Of a DNA stretch of 64,000 bases, positions 18,199-26,899 are shown piece by piece. This DNA is from Candidatus Omnitrophota bacterium. Lineage in GTDB: Bacteria > Omnitrophota > Omnitrophia > Omnitrophales > Aquincolibacteriaceae. The stretch is from the NCBI GenBank assembly GCA_903820505.1, contig CAIJHQ010000062.1, positions 118,862-182,861 on the forward strand. The letters are read 5' to 3'. Under the pieces are notes generated by a model. It saw nothing but the letters and a program-made list of their open reading frames with translations, did not search any database and had not been told where the DNA came from. A program made the translations under genes and the position numbers. Numbering within the stretch: position 1 is the first letter of the stretch; the number at the start of each line of letters is the position of its first letter.

Positions 18199-18285
18199 CG
18201 GAGAGGATAGGATTCGAACCTATGAGGCCCTTGCGAGCCTAACGGTTTTCGAGACCGCCGCATTCGACCACTCTGCCACCTCTCC
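18196..18285 (-). tRNA. tRNA-Ser (anticodon CGA)
   Basis: On the minus strand: acceptor stem GGAGAGG/CCTCTCC, anticodon stem-loop GCGGT-CTCGAAA-ACCGT with anticodon CGA, the long variable arm expected of class II tRNAs (TAGGCTCGCAAGGGCCT region) and T arm ATAGGTTCGAATCCTAT. Discriminator G is followed by an encoded CCA. Confidence 0.95.
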
Positions 18286-18374
18286 GCGTACCGTTCGACG
18301 GTGGGTCCACAAACGCGCTAAAGTCTATTGTTTCCCCAAAGATTGGTCAAGGCGCGAAAATAGACGAGGAAGGG

Positions 18375-20147
18375 TCAGTTCTTTTCGACGCAAACCCGGT
18401 TCTTGCCGGCTTTTTTTGCCTCATACAACGCCGCGTCGGCGCGATGGACCATCGGGTCGGGAATGTTCTCTCCGGGGTGCAACGAGGCCACGCCAAGGCT
18501 GATCGTGACCGGGATCGTCTTCCCTTCCCATTCGAATTTCGCAGATTCAATTTTTTTCCGGATCCGCTCCGCGGCCACCAAAGCAGCGTCCTTGATGTTC
18601 GCCTTGCGGAACATGATGATGAATTCCTCGCCTCCGTAACGGGCCGCGAAATCGATCTCGCGGAAGGGCCGGTTCTTGCGGATATAAGACATCAGGATGG
18701 CGGCGGTCTTCTTGAGGACCAGGTCCCCGGCGGGGTGCCCGTAAGTATCGTTGACCTTCTTGAAATCGTCGATGTCCAAAAGCACGATGGAAAGCGGTTC
18801 CTTGCGCATGTTCGCCTCGCGCACGATCTGGTTCATGATCAACCGGAAATGGCGGATCACGTAAAGGTCCGTCAAACCATCCCGCGTGGCCAGGTGAAAA
18901 AGCTGGGTCTTTTCGCGCGTCACGGTGATCTGCACATAGACCGCGGAAAAGACGAACAGGAAGGAGATCAAAAGGATAGGATAGACCAGAGTGAACCACA
19001 GGTGCCCGTTATAGAACATCAGGAAACAGAACAGGAACCAGCCGATCCCGAGCAAAAGCCCCGCCAAAAGGGACGAGGCACGCCGTAAAACAAGAAAAAA
19101 GAAGGACGCCAGAAGCCCGATCCCCAGGAGACAAAGGCAATTGATCCAACGCGGCACCGGGCGGATCCAATTCCCGGTCAAAATGCTGTTGATCACATGA
19201 GCGTAAACCCCGAGAACGGGATAGGAAACGTCCAGCGGCGTCGTTTTAACACCGGCGTCACCCTCCGAGACAAGCCCCACCAGGCAGATCTTTCCCGCGA
19301 TCTCTTTGGGAGAGATCATGGGGGACACGCCCCTCTGGATCGCGTAAAAACTGTGGAGCAGGTCGGCGTAATTGTAATAAACGAATCCTTCATCCCACTT
19401 GCAGGTCCATGGGATGGGGATCTTGCCCTGGTCGTCCGCCAAACGGTTCCACTCCGCGGCGGGAGGCACAGGTTTATGCAAAAAATCGAACGCCACGGGA
19501 AGCGCCACGAAAGGATAGGTCTCATTGCCATCGTTTAAGAATGGGTCGAACCGCCTCAGAATACCGTCCGTGTCAGAGACAAGTTTCCGGTGCCCGATCG
19601 CCTTGGCCTTCTCTTCGAACTCCGGGAGCGAATGGACCCATTTCAATTTCCCCTCGTCTTTATCAAGCACGACCGGCATGCCGTGAACCCAGAATTTTCT
19701 TTCCTTTTGAGGTTTTAGGTCGAGCGGCAGATACAGAGGAGTCTTGACCCTGGACAGGGCCCGGGCCAGATCGTTGTCGTCTTCGGGCAGGGTTTCGCCT
19801 TCCAGAGTGAAATCGAACAGGACTGCGGCCGCCTTCCACTCGTCCAGGAGGCGGGCCATCACTGCGTGATAACGGCGCGGCCAAGGCCAACTCCCGATCT
19901 CGGAAAGCGTTTCCTGGGAGATCTTGAACAGCACGATCGAAGGATGGACCCGGTGGGAAGCCGTGCGCTTGATGAAGTTGTCCAGGACGATATTCTCAAA
20001 ACGGTCCAGCTTCTGCGTCCAGCAAAGAAAAACAAAGACGCCGGTCACCAGCAAATAGATGCCCATCCGCGCCCAGTCCCGGTATTCGCGGAACCGCGTA
20101 CGCGTGAACAGTTTCTCTGTGGTCTCAATCAGTCCTTCGTTGGCCAT
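18375..20147 (-). CDS. CHASE2-domain diguanylate cyclase
   Basis: A 590-residue membrane signalling protein predicted to make cyclic di-GMP. A membrane segment near residues 28-46 is followed by a periplasmic CHASE2 sensor domain (about 50-320, with DGILRRF and PLDVSYPVLGVYAHVINSIL), then three membrane helices (about 325-405) and a C-terminal GGDEF domain. The active-site motif is GGEEF near residue 518, preceded five residues earlier by RxxD (REID), the product-inhibition I-site. This indicates an active, feedback-inhibited cyclase. The ligand sensed is unknown. No EAL domain or c-di-GMP receptor was seen nearby. Confidence 0.93.
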   Translation of the reverse strand: MANEGLIETTEKLFTRTRFREYRDWARMGIYLLVTGVFVFLCWTQKLDRFENIVLDNFIKRTASHRVHPSIVLFKISQETLSEIGSWPWPRRYHAVMARLLDEWKAAAVLFDFTLEGETLPEDDNDLARALSRVKTPLYLPLDLKPQKERKFWVHGMPVVLDKDEGKLKWVHSLPEFEEKAKAIGHRKLVSDTDGILRRFDPFLNDGNETYPFVALPVAFDFLHKPVPPAAEWNRLADDQGKIPIPWTCKWDEGFVYYNYADLLHSFYAIQRGVSPMISPKEIAGKICLVGLVSEGDAGVKTTPLDVSYPVLGVYAHVINSILTGNWIRPVPRWINCLCLLGIGLLASFFFLVLRRASSLLAGLLLGIGWFLFCFLMFYNGHLWFTLVYPILLISFLFVFSAVYVQITVTREKTQLFHLATRDGLTDLYVIRHFRLIMNQIVREANMRKEPLSIVLLDIDDFKKVNDTYGHPAGDLVLKKTAAILMSYIRKNRPFREIDFAARYGGEEFIIMFRKANIKDAALVAAERIRKKIESAKFEWEGKTIPVTISLGVASLHPGENIPDPMVHRADAALYEAKKAGKNRVCVEKN

Positions 20148-20304
20148 TTATTAACCCTTCGGGGGTCTTCCCCGATGGAGTTATCCTGAGCGAAGCACCG
20201 TCGGTGCGAAGCGTAGGATTTCCTTAAGGAAACCCCACGATTTCGCCCCAAACAACGGGGCTCATCTCTGGGTGAGTGGGTCGGAAATTTCTCCGACCCC
20301 TCAT
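20148..20304. other. Intergenic hairpins between mnmE and the GGDEF gene
   Basis: The stretch carries several inverted repeats: GCACCG/CGGTGC near 20195, the palindrome TTTCCTTAAGGAAA near 20219, and an 8-bp stem GGGTCGGA/TCCGACCC at 20278-20299 directly after the mnmE stop. The last may end the mnmE transcript, but no T-run follows on either strand. Confidence 0.4.
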
Positions 20305-21696
20305 TTATTTCCCGATGCAAAATTCCGAAAAGATCACATCCAGCAGGTCCTCGGAATAGATCTCCCCGGTCAATTCTTTCAAAGCGTCCAGTGCGGCGCG
20401 CAAGTCCACGGTCACGAACTCGAACGATGCCCTCTCCCGGAACGAACCCTCCGCGCGCGCCAAAGCTTCCAGTGCGGCCTCGGCGGCGACCTTGTGCCGC
20501 ATCCGGGTGATCTGCTCCCCTTCTTCGGAGGTTTCCGGCCCTAGGAAGCCGGCGATCCGCTGCTCGAGCTCCTTCAGCCCTTCCCGCGTCTTGGAAGAAA
20601 TACGGATCCAGTCCCGGTTCCCCGTCAAAGCGGCAAGCGCTTCCGCCTCCATCTTCATCGGAAGGTCTGCCTTATTCATGAGCACAATTATTCTTTTCTC
20701 TTTGGGGATCTTCCGGAAAACATCCCGGTCCGCTTCTCCCAGCGCCGCCGCCCCGTCCACCACGAACAGCACCGCGTGACTTTCCCGGACCGCCTGAAGC
20801 GTCCGCTCCATACCGAGTTTGTCGAGAGGATGTTCCGGCGTCGAAATAAGACCGGCCGTGTCGCGCAAACGAACGTAAAATCCACGGATCTCCAGCGCTT
20901 CCTCCAGGTGGTCCCGTGTCGTGTGCGGGATGTCGGAGACAAGCGCGCGGTCGCGTTCGAGGAGCGCGTTGAAAAGCGACGATTTCCCGACGTTGGGCTT
21001 GCCCGCGATCGTGATGAGAAGGCCTTCTCTCACGAGAAGGTTCCGCTCAAAACCGGCAACAAGCGAGCTGATTTTCTCCCGGATCGCGACAAACTGTTCT
21101 TGAATGCTTTCGTTCACATTTACTTCGAGATCTTCCTCCGGAAAATCGATATAAGCCTCCAGATGCGCGAGGAGCCTCAGAAGTTCGTCTTTCAACGTTT
21201 TAAGCGACCGGGACAGGGCGCCGGACAACTGACGGACCGCAATATCAAGCGAGCGTCCGCTTTTAGCGCGGATCAGATCAAGAACGGCTTCCGCCTGCGT
21301 CAGGTCTAATTTCCCGTTAAGAAAGGCCCTCCTCGTAAATTCGCCGGGTTCCGCGGACCGCACGCCATTCTCCAGGAGAAGGTTCAAAATGCGCTTGGTG
21401 ACCGCTAACCCGCCGTGACAACTGATCTCGATCACGTCCTGCCCCGTATAGGAATGGGGCTCGCGAAAAACGCTCAGGAGCACCTGGTCCACGAGTTCGC
21501 CCTGCAGGTCCGTAAATTTTCCCCAGTGGATCGTATTCGCGGAACAATCGGCCACCTTCTCTGCCTTGGGAGAACGAAAGAAGGGCTGGACAACCTCGAA
21601 GGCCCCGCGGCCGCTCACGCGGATCACCGCGATCCCGCCTTCCCCGAGTGGCGTCGCGATCGCCGCAATGGTATCATCCATATCGATCTTAGGCAT
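20305..21696 (-). CDS. mnmE: tRNA modification GTPase MnmE
   Basis: MnmE acts with MnmG in the 5-carboxymethylaminomethyl modification of wobble uridine. The protein is 463 residues from the ATG at 21696, chosen because a GGGGGC ribosome site precedes it and it gives the family N terminus (DDTIAAIATPLGEGGIAVIRVSG); an ATG at 21681 is possible. The N-terminal tetrahydrofolate-binding domain is followed by helices into which a G domain is inserted, with GKPNVGKSSLFNALL, DTAGL and NKADLP. The C-terminal FCIGK is diagnostic. The start overlaps folC by eight bases. Confidence 0.95.
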   Translation of the reverse strand: MPKIDMDDTIAAIATPLGEGGIAVIRVSGRGAFEVVQPFFRSPKAEKVADCSANTIHWGKFTDLQGELVDQVLLSVFREPHSYTGQDVIEISCHGGLAVTKRILNLLLENGVRSAEPGEFTRRAFLNGKLDLTQAEAVLDLIRAKSGRSLDIAVRQLSGALSRSLKTLKDELLRLLAHLEAYIDFPEEDLEVNVNESIQEQFVAIREKISSLVAGFERNLLVREGLLITIAGKPNVGKSSLFNALLERDRALVSDIPHTTRDHLEEALEIRGFYVRLRDTAGLISTPEHPLDKLGMERTLQAVRESHAVLFVVDGAAALGEADRDVFRKIPKEKRIIVLMNKADLPMKMEAEALAALTGNRDWIRISSKTREGLKELEQRIAGFLGPETSEEGEQITRMRHKVAAEAALEALARAEGSFRERASFEFVTVDLRAALDALKELTGEIYSEDLLDVIFSEFCIGK

Positions 21697-22978
21697 GCGC
21701 GCCCCCAGGCGGCACACGACGCGTTCCGCCGTTCTTCAAAAGTTTTCTCGCTTCCCCGACAAGATAAAAGGACCCGGTAATCACCGCGGATGTCCCCGAG
21801 CCTGAAACTTTTTTCACGAAAGCGATCGCTTCGTGAGCATTCCGGGCCGGCACGACCACTCTAAAAAGTCCCTTTGCTTCCTCAATTAAAAGTCCCAAGG
21901 CTTTCGCGCGGGGATTATCGACACGGGTCAAGACCGCCTTTGTGAAAAACCGGCTTAAAATCTCCAGCATTTTCCGGCTGTTCTTGTCATGCATCGCGCC
22001 GAAAACGAGCCAGGCATCTTTCATGTCCCGCCGCCGTTCCAATTCCCGGACAAGTTGGCGCACCGAGATCGGATTATGCGCTCCGTCCAAAAGGAACGTC
22101 CCGGACCTGCGGCGGAAACATTCCATCCTTCCCTTCCACGCGCGGCACCGCAAACCGTTCTTTGACAGTTCCTTCTTAATAGAAAATTTGAAATATTTCC
22201 CGAGGATCGCGGCGGCTTTCAGCGCCATCCCCGCGTTGCACTTTTGAAAATCGCCGGAAAGGCCGAGAGGAATACCGCGAACGGGAGGCGCCTTCCAAAG
22301 AAGCCCGTGATTTTTCCGCACCGCGGCACGGATCACCCGGAACGCTTCAGGGAATTGTTTGCCGGTCACGACATGATTCCCGGGTTTGATGATCGCTGCT
22401 TTTTCCCCCGCGATCTTGCGAACAGTAGGCCCCAGAAAAGCTTCGTGGTCCAGATGGATCGGCGTTAAAAGCACGAGCGGCGCCTTCAGCACGTTCGTGG
22501 CGTCCAGCCTTCCCCCTAGGCCGATCTCAAAGATCCCCGCCTGAACGCCCTTCTTCGCGAAAAGAAGCATAGCGAGAAATGTCATGGCTTCAAAATAGGT
22601 CAAAAAGCCGTATTTCTCAGGAACGGGATCTTTCAGAAGTAGTGCGCGGAGTTCGGAAAGCCCTTCGGCCCAAAGTTCCCGGGAAGCCATGGCGCCCTGG
22701 AGACGGATCCGTTCGCGCGGGTCCTCGACATGCGGGGAATGGTAATAACCGGCGCGTATCCCGTTGGCCTTCAGGATCGACTCGAGAAAAAAACCGGTCG
22801 AGCCTTTCCCTGTCGTGCCGGCGATAAGGACCGGAAAAAAATCCTTTTCGGGATGGCCGCTGATCTTGAGCAGGTGTTCCATCCGCCGGAGATTGAAAAA
22901 AGGATTTTCCGGGAATTGGCTCAGCTTTTCGAGGTCGAGGAACGAATTGAGGAAGCTGAGGGATCGGGTATAGTTCAT
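21689..22978 (-). CDS. folC: Folylpolyglutamate / dihydrofolate synthase
   Basis: FolC adds glutamate to dihydropteroate and folates. The 429-residue Mur-ligase-type protein has the ATP motif AGTTGKGSTG near residue 52, the HSPHVEDPRERI segment, EIGLGGRLDATN and LTPIHLDHEAFLG, then the C-terminal domain with DGAHNPISVR. The ATG at 22978 was preferred over a TTG at 22990. The gene lies with purH, pabC and pabB, so the group serves folate synthesis and use. It overlaps mnmE by eight bases. Confidence 0.92.
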   Translation of the reverse strand: MNYTRSLSFLNSFLDLEKLSQFPENPFFNLRRMEHLLKISGHPEKDFFPVLIAGTTGKGSTGFFLESILKANGIRAGYYHSPHVEDPRERIRLQGAMASRELWAEGLSELRALLLKDPVPEKYGFLTYFEAMTFLAMLLFAKKGVQAGIFEIGLGGRLDATNVLKAPLVLLTPIHLDHEAFLGPTVRKIAGEKAAIIKPGNHVVTGKQFPEAFRVIRAAVRKNHGLLWKAPPVRGIPLGLSGDFQKCNAGMALKAAAILGKYFKFSIKKELSKNGLRCRAWKGRMECFRRRSGTFLLDGAHNPISVRQLVRELERRRDMKDAWLVFGAMHDKNSRKMLEILSRFFTKAVLTRVDNPRAKALGLLIEEAKGLFRVVVPARNAHEAIAFVKKVSGSGTSAVITGSFYLVGEARKLLKNGGTRRVPPGGAHA

Positions 22979-23039
22979 CGTTTGGCGCAACGTACGACGC
23001 GCACAGCCGGAGCCGGGACGCTTCGCGTGTCGTTCGAAG

Positions 23040-24614
23040 TTAGTGTTTGAAATGCCGCTCGCCCGTGAAAACCATCGCGATCCCGGCCTTGTTACAAGCC
23101 GCGATCACGTCCGCGTCGCGGATCGACCCTCCGGGCTGAATGATCGCCTTGATCTTGCGCGCCGCCGCGATCTCGATCGAATCCGGCATCGGGAAAAAAG
23201 CGTCAGAGCCCAGCATGGCGCCCTCGGTCTGATAACCGGCCTTCTGGCAGGCAATGTTCACAGAATCGACGCGCGACATCTGCCCCGCCCCGATCCCCAC
23301 CGTGCTCTTTCCCTGCGTGAGCACGATCGCGTTGGATTTCACGACCTTCGCGCATTGATAGGCGAAGATCAGGTCCTCCAACTCGTTCTCCGAAACCCTG
23401 GCCTTGGTCACACACTGAAGTTTCTTCCTGAATTCCGCCAGATGGTCCTTGATCGGCTGATCTTTTTCCTGGACGAGGACGCCGCTGCGGAGGAATTTCA
23501 CATCGTAGCCGGCTTCGTTCCCGAAGCGGTTGACCGCGATGAGCCGGAGATTTTTCCGGGCCTTCAGGACCTTCAGGGCCCCCGCCTTGAATGACGGGGC
23601 CACAAGCACTTCGAAAAAATTGAGCTTTTCCAGGATCTTTTCCGCCGTCTGACGGTCACAGCTCCGGTTAAGCCCCACGATCCCGCCGAACGCGGAAAGC
23701 GGGTCGCCCTCGATCGCCTTTTCGGCCGCCGTGAGGACCTGGATGTCCTGCGCGATGCCGCACGGATTGTTGTGCTTGATCACGCAGGCCGCCGGCGCGC
23801 GGAATTCCGCCAACACATCCAGCGTCGCTTCGACGTCCATGAGATTATTAAAAGATAGCTCCTTGCCGTGAAGCTGGCTCCAGGCCGCGGAGGCCTGACC
23901 GGCGGCATAGAAAGCCGCCTTTTGGTGCGGGTTCTCGCCGTAACGCAGGTCCTGGACCTTTTTGAAATGGAAAACGAATTGGGACGGCAGCGCCGCATTT
24001 TCCTCTTCGGTCTTCTTGCGATGCTTCGCCAGGTATTGGCTGATCACCGCGTCGTACGCAGCGGTCCGCTCGAAAACTTTTTGAGAAAGCGCGAAACGCA
24101 AGTCGTCGGAAACGCTTCCCCGGAGCGTTTCCAGTTCCGCTTCCACGCGAGCATAATCGGCCGGGTCCGTAATGACGGTCACGGACTGATAATTTTTCGC
24201 CGCCGACCGGAGCATGGACGGCCCGCCGATATCAATGAACTCGATAGCCTCCTCCATGCCGAGATTCCCCTTGCTGGTCGCCGCTTCGAAGGGGTAGAGG
24301 TTCACGACCACGAGATCGATGGGCTTGATACCGTGGGCTTTGGCCTGCTTCTGATGGCTTTTTTTATGCCGGAGGAAAAGAAGCCCGCCGTGGATCTTGG
24401 GATGAAGCGTTTTGACGCGACCGTCGAGCATTTCGGGGAACCCCGTGACGTTTTCTACCGAGATCGCCGGCACACCCGCTTCCTTCAGCGCTTTCAGGGT
24501 CCCGCCGGTCGAGATAATTTCAATTTTGTGTTTGCGCAAGGTCCGGGCAAAAGCGATGAGACCGGCTTTGTCGGAAACGCTGATAAGGGCTCGGCGGATA
24601 GTTTGACGCGACAT
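23040..24614 (-). CDS. purH: Bifunctional AICAR transformylase / IMP cyclohydrolase
   Basis: PurH catalyses the last two steps of purine synthesis, using 10-formyltetrahydrofolate. The 524-residue protein has the N-terminal cyclohydrolase domain (RALISVSDKAGLIAFA, STGGTLKAL, GRVKTLHPKIHGGLL) and the C-terminal transformylase domain with KHNNPCG and SDAFFPMPDSIE and a final FTGERHFKH. A strong ribosome site (AAGGAGG) precedes the ATG and overlaps the end of pabC. Co-location with folate genes is functionally coherent. Confidence 0.97.
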   Translation of the reverse strand: MSRQTIRRALISVSDKAGLIAFARTLRKHKIEIISTGGTLKALKEAGVPAISVENVTGFPEMLDGRVKTLHPKIHGGLLFLRHKKSHQKQAKAHGIKPIDLVVVNLYPFEAATSKGNLGMEEAIEFIDIGGPSMLRSAAKNYQSVTVITDPADYARVEAELETLRGSVSDDLRFALSQKVFERTAAYDAVISQYLAKHRKKTEEENAALPSQFVFHFKKVQDLRYGENPHQKAAFYAAGQASAAWSQLHGKELSFNNLMDVEATLDVLAEFRAPAACVIKHNNPCGIAQDIQVLTAAEKAIEGDPLSAFGGIVGLNRSCDRQTAEKILEKLNFFEVLVAPSFKAGALKVLKARKNLRLIAVNRFGNEAGYDVKFLRSGVLVQEKDQPIKDHLAEFRKKLQCVTKARVSENELEDLIFAYQCAKVVKSNAIVLTQGKSTVGIGAGQMSRVDSVNIACQKAGYQTEGAMLGSDAFFPMPDSIEIAAARKIKAIIQPGGSIRDADVIAACNKAGIAMVFTGERHFKH

Positions 24615-24618
24615 CTTT

Positions 24619-25440
24619 TTAGATCCTCCTTCTGAAGAGACGCTGAAGTTTTAAAGTCACGGGACCGGGTACTTTTGCGCCGATTGCACGGCCGTCCAGT
24701 TCACGCACCGGAAGAACCTCCCAAGAGGTGTTCGTAAGGAAGGCTTCGTCGGCATTGAAAAAATCGTGCCTCGTTAAGGGGACCTCACGGACCCGAAATC
24801 CCCGTTCGCGCGCGCATTTTATCACAATCCGTCGGGCCACTCCATTCAAGATTAGGTGTTCGGGCGGCGTCAACAGGTCGACCGACGACGGGGAAAAACC
24901 GCCGGGCTTCGCGTACTTCACAAGGAAAAAATTCCCCGCCCGGGTTTCCGTGAGAAAATTTCCGCGGTCCAAAAATAGCCAGTCGAACGCCTTCCCGGGG
25001 TCAGGCTCCGTGCTTGCCAAAACCGCCTGCTGGTAAGCCGCGGCTTTCGCTTGGTATGGGAAAGCGTTCGGTCCGCCGCGCGGAAAAGACGCCGTTTTTA
25101 ACACCACGCCTGTTCTGTAAAGCAGGCCGGATTGCCCGCGCGCGCCGATGATCACAAAGACCTTCCCGTGACAAAGCGTCAAACGTACCGATGTGTCCTT
25201 TTCGCCGGAAGTCTGAAGCGCCGCCGTAAGTTCCCCGCGCAGCCCCTGAAGGTCCGGGAGCGGCCGGTAACCGACGGTTTTCGCGGACTCGAAAAGTCTT
25301 TGAAGATGCTCTTCCGGGCGGGAGATCTTTCCGTTATAAGCACGCATGCTCTCAAAAACACCGGCTTCTTCATCCTGAAGAAGCTCGAGCTTTTGAAGAC
25401 CGGCTATCTCCTTTCCCTTGGAATAGATCTTGTAGTTCAT
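24619..25440 (-). CDS. pabC: Class IV aminotransferase, probable aminodeoxychorismate lyase
   Basis: A 273-residue PLP enzyme of fold type IV. The family marks are visible: FESMRAYNGKI near residue 28, a middle LDRGNFLTETRAGNFFLVK segment and DLLTPPEHLILNGVARR. The same fold covers branched-chain and D-amino-acid aminotransferases, so sequence alone is not decisive. The neighbour just upstream is pabB, which makes 4-amino-4-deoxychorismate; this gene would release pyruvate to give p-aminobenzoate. The gap to purH is four bases. Confidence 0.8.
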   Translation of the reverse strand: MNYKIYSKGKEIAGLQKLELLQDEEAGVFESMRAYNGKISRPEEHLQRLFESAKTVGYRPLPDLQGLRGELTAALQTSGEKDTSVRLTLCHGKVFVIIGARGQSGLLYRTGVVLKTASFPRGGPNAFPYQAKAAAYQQAVLASTEPDPGKAFDWLFLDRGNFLTETRAGNFFLVKYAKPGGFSPSSVDLLTPPEHLILNGVARRIVIKCARERGFRVREVPLTRHDFFNADEAFLTNTSWEVLPVRELDGRAIGAKVPGPVTLKLQRLFRRRI

Positions 25441-25465
25441 ACTGTTCCGCCTGACGCGCGCCTTT

Positions 25466-26848
25466 CTATTTCCCGGCCTCCGCCAGCGCTTTTAAAAGCG
25501 CCCCGGCCTTATGGAGGGTCTCTTCATATTCTTTTTTAGGGACCGAATCATGCACGATCCCCGCGCCGACCTGGAGGCATCCCCGGTTTTTCCTCAGGAT
25601 CAGCGTGCGGATCACGATATTAAGGTCCATGTCCCCGTAAAAGTCGATGTACCCGATTGAGCCCGTGTAAAGCCCGCGATTGACCGGTTCGAGCTCGTCG
25701 ATGATCTCCATGCAACGGATCTTCGGGCAGCCCGTGATCGTCCCGCCCGGGAACATGGCCTTCAAAAGGTCCGGCGCGTCCTTCCCTTTTTTGAGCCGTC
25801 CCGTGATCTTCGAAACGATGTGGACCACGTGGGAATATTTTTCAAGCGTCATGAACTCCGCGACCCGGACCGAACGGTACTCGCAAACGCGTCCGAGGTC
25901 ATTGCGCTCCAGATCCACAAGCATCAGGTGTTCCGCCTTCTCCTTTTCGTTTCGGAGCAGCTCCCGACGCCATATCCGGACCCGGCGTTCCGGTCCGTAA
26001 GCAGGACAGGTCCCGGCGATCGGCCGCGTTTCGCACATCCGTCCCTTTTTCCGGACCAATCTTTCCGGCGAAGAGCTGATCACTTCGAGGTCTTTTGTTT
26101 TAAGAAAACAGGAAAAGGGCGACGGATTGATCGTCCGGAGCTTCCCGTAAAGCTCGAGTGACGACCCGGAAAATCCGAACGCGAACCTCTGCGACAGGTT
26201 CGCCTGATAAATGTCCCCCGCCGCGATATATTCCTTCGCTCTCTCGACCATCCTGACGAACTGCCGTTCGGTCATTCCGGGAACGATCTTCTCCGGACGG
26301 AAACTCCTCCCGGGTCTTGCGATCGCTCCTTCGAAATACGTTTTCAATTCTTCTATTCTCTGCCGTCCCTCGACCGCCGTCCGGCGGTTCGCGACCAGAT
26401 AGTAAACTTTCTTTCGATGATCATGGACGATCACGTCACGGAAAAGTCCGAGCCAGAGTCTCGGCGCGCCACCCTTTTCCCCGGGTTTCAAACGGACCTT
26501 GTCGCACAGGTCCGCGATGTCATAACCCCAATAGCCCACCATGCCTCCGATGAAGAACGGGAAAGGATTTGGGACATGGATCCGGTATTGCCGGAGAACT
26601 TTCTTGAGGATGGCGAACAATTCCTCGGCCGGATAGCTCTTCCGGATACTGCCCTTCAGGAAAAGGGTCTTTCCCTCAAGCCGAAGCTCCAGGACAGGGT
26701 CCATCCCTATATAGGAGTAGACCTGGTCCGGCGGGGCAAAGCGAGGAGAATCCAGAAAAAAGCATGCCGGGGACGCGCGGTACACTTGCCGAAAAACCTC
26801 CCAGGGCGTTCTGGAAGAACGGAATTTTTCAACGGTCGGGATCGTCAT
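25466..26848 (-). CDS. pabB: Aminodeoxychorismate synthase component I
   Basis: A 460-residue chorismate-utilising enzyme. The C-terminal domain carries family motifs: GDIYQANLSQRF, SSSPERLV, TRPIAGTCP, HLMLVDLERNDLGRVC, FPGGTITGCPKIRCMEII and the final GAGIVHDSVPKKEYEET. The Gly-Cys-Pro-Lys form with PIAGT (not PIKGT) should be noted; the lysine of PIKGT is the catalytic nucleophile in E. coli PabB, and an alanine there is TrpE-like. Context with pabC and folC still favours aminodeoxychorismate over anthranilate synthesis. No glutamine amidotransferase partner (pabA/trpG) is in the window. Confidence 0.85.
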   Translation of the reverse strand: MTIPTVEKFRSSRTPWEVFRQVYRASPACFFLDSPRFAPPDQVYSYIGMDPVLELRLEGKTLFLKGSIRKSYPAEELFAILKKVLRQYRIHVPNPFPFFIGGMVGYWGYDIADLCDKVRLKPGEKGGAPRLWLGLFRDVIVHDHRKKVYYLVANRRTAVEGRQRIEELKTYFEGAIARPGRSFRPEKIVPGMTERQFVRMVERAKEYIAAGDIYQANLSQRFAFGFSGSSLELYGKLRTINPSPFSCFLKTKDLEVISSSPERLVRKKGRMCETRPIAGTCPAYGPERRVRIWRRELLRNEKEKAEHLMLVDLERNDLGRVCEYRSVRVAEFMTLEKYSHVVHIVSKITGRLKKGKDAPDLLKAMFPGGTITGCPKIRCMEIIDELEPVNRGLYTGSIGYIDFYGDMDLNIVIRTLILRKNRGCLQVGAGIVHDSVPKKEYEETLHKAGALLKALAEAGK

Positions 26849-26899
26849 GGAACGGAAGGTGTCCTTGCCGGAGAAAAGAGGGTTCCGAGATCTTTGCCC

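Noticed and set aside
20278..20299. Intrinsic terminator after mnmE
   Set aside because: The 8-bp stem is good but no T-run follows on either strand, so it is reported only as a hairpin.
24619..25440. Branched-chain amino-acid aminotransferase IlvE
   Set aside because: The fold fits, but adjacency to pabB and folC and the shorter length favour aminodeoxychorismate lyase.
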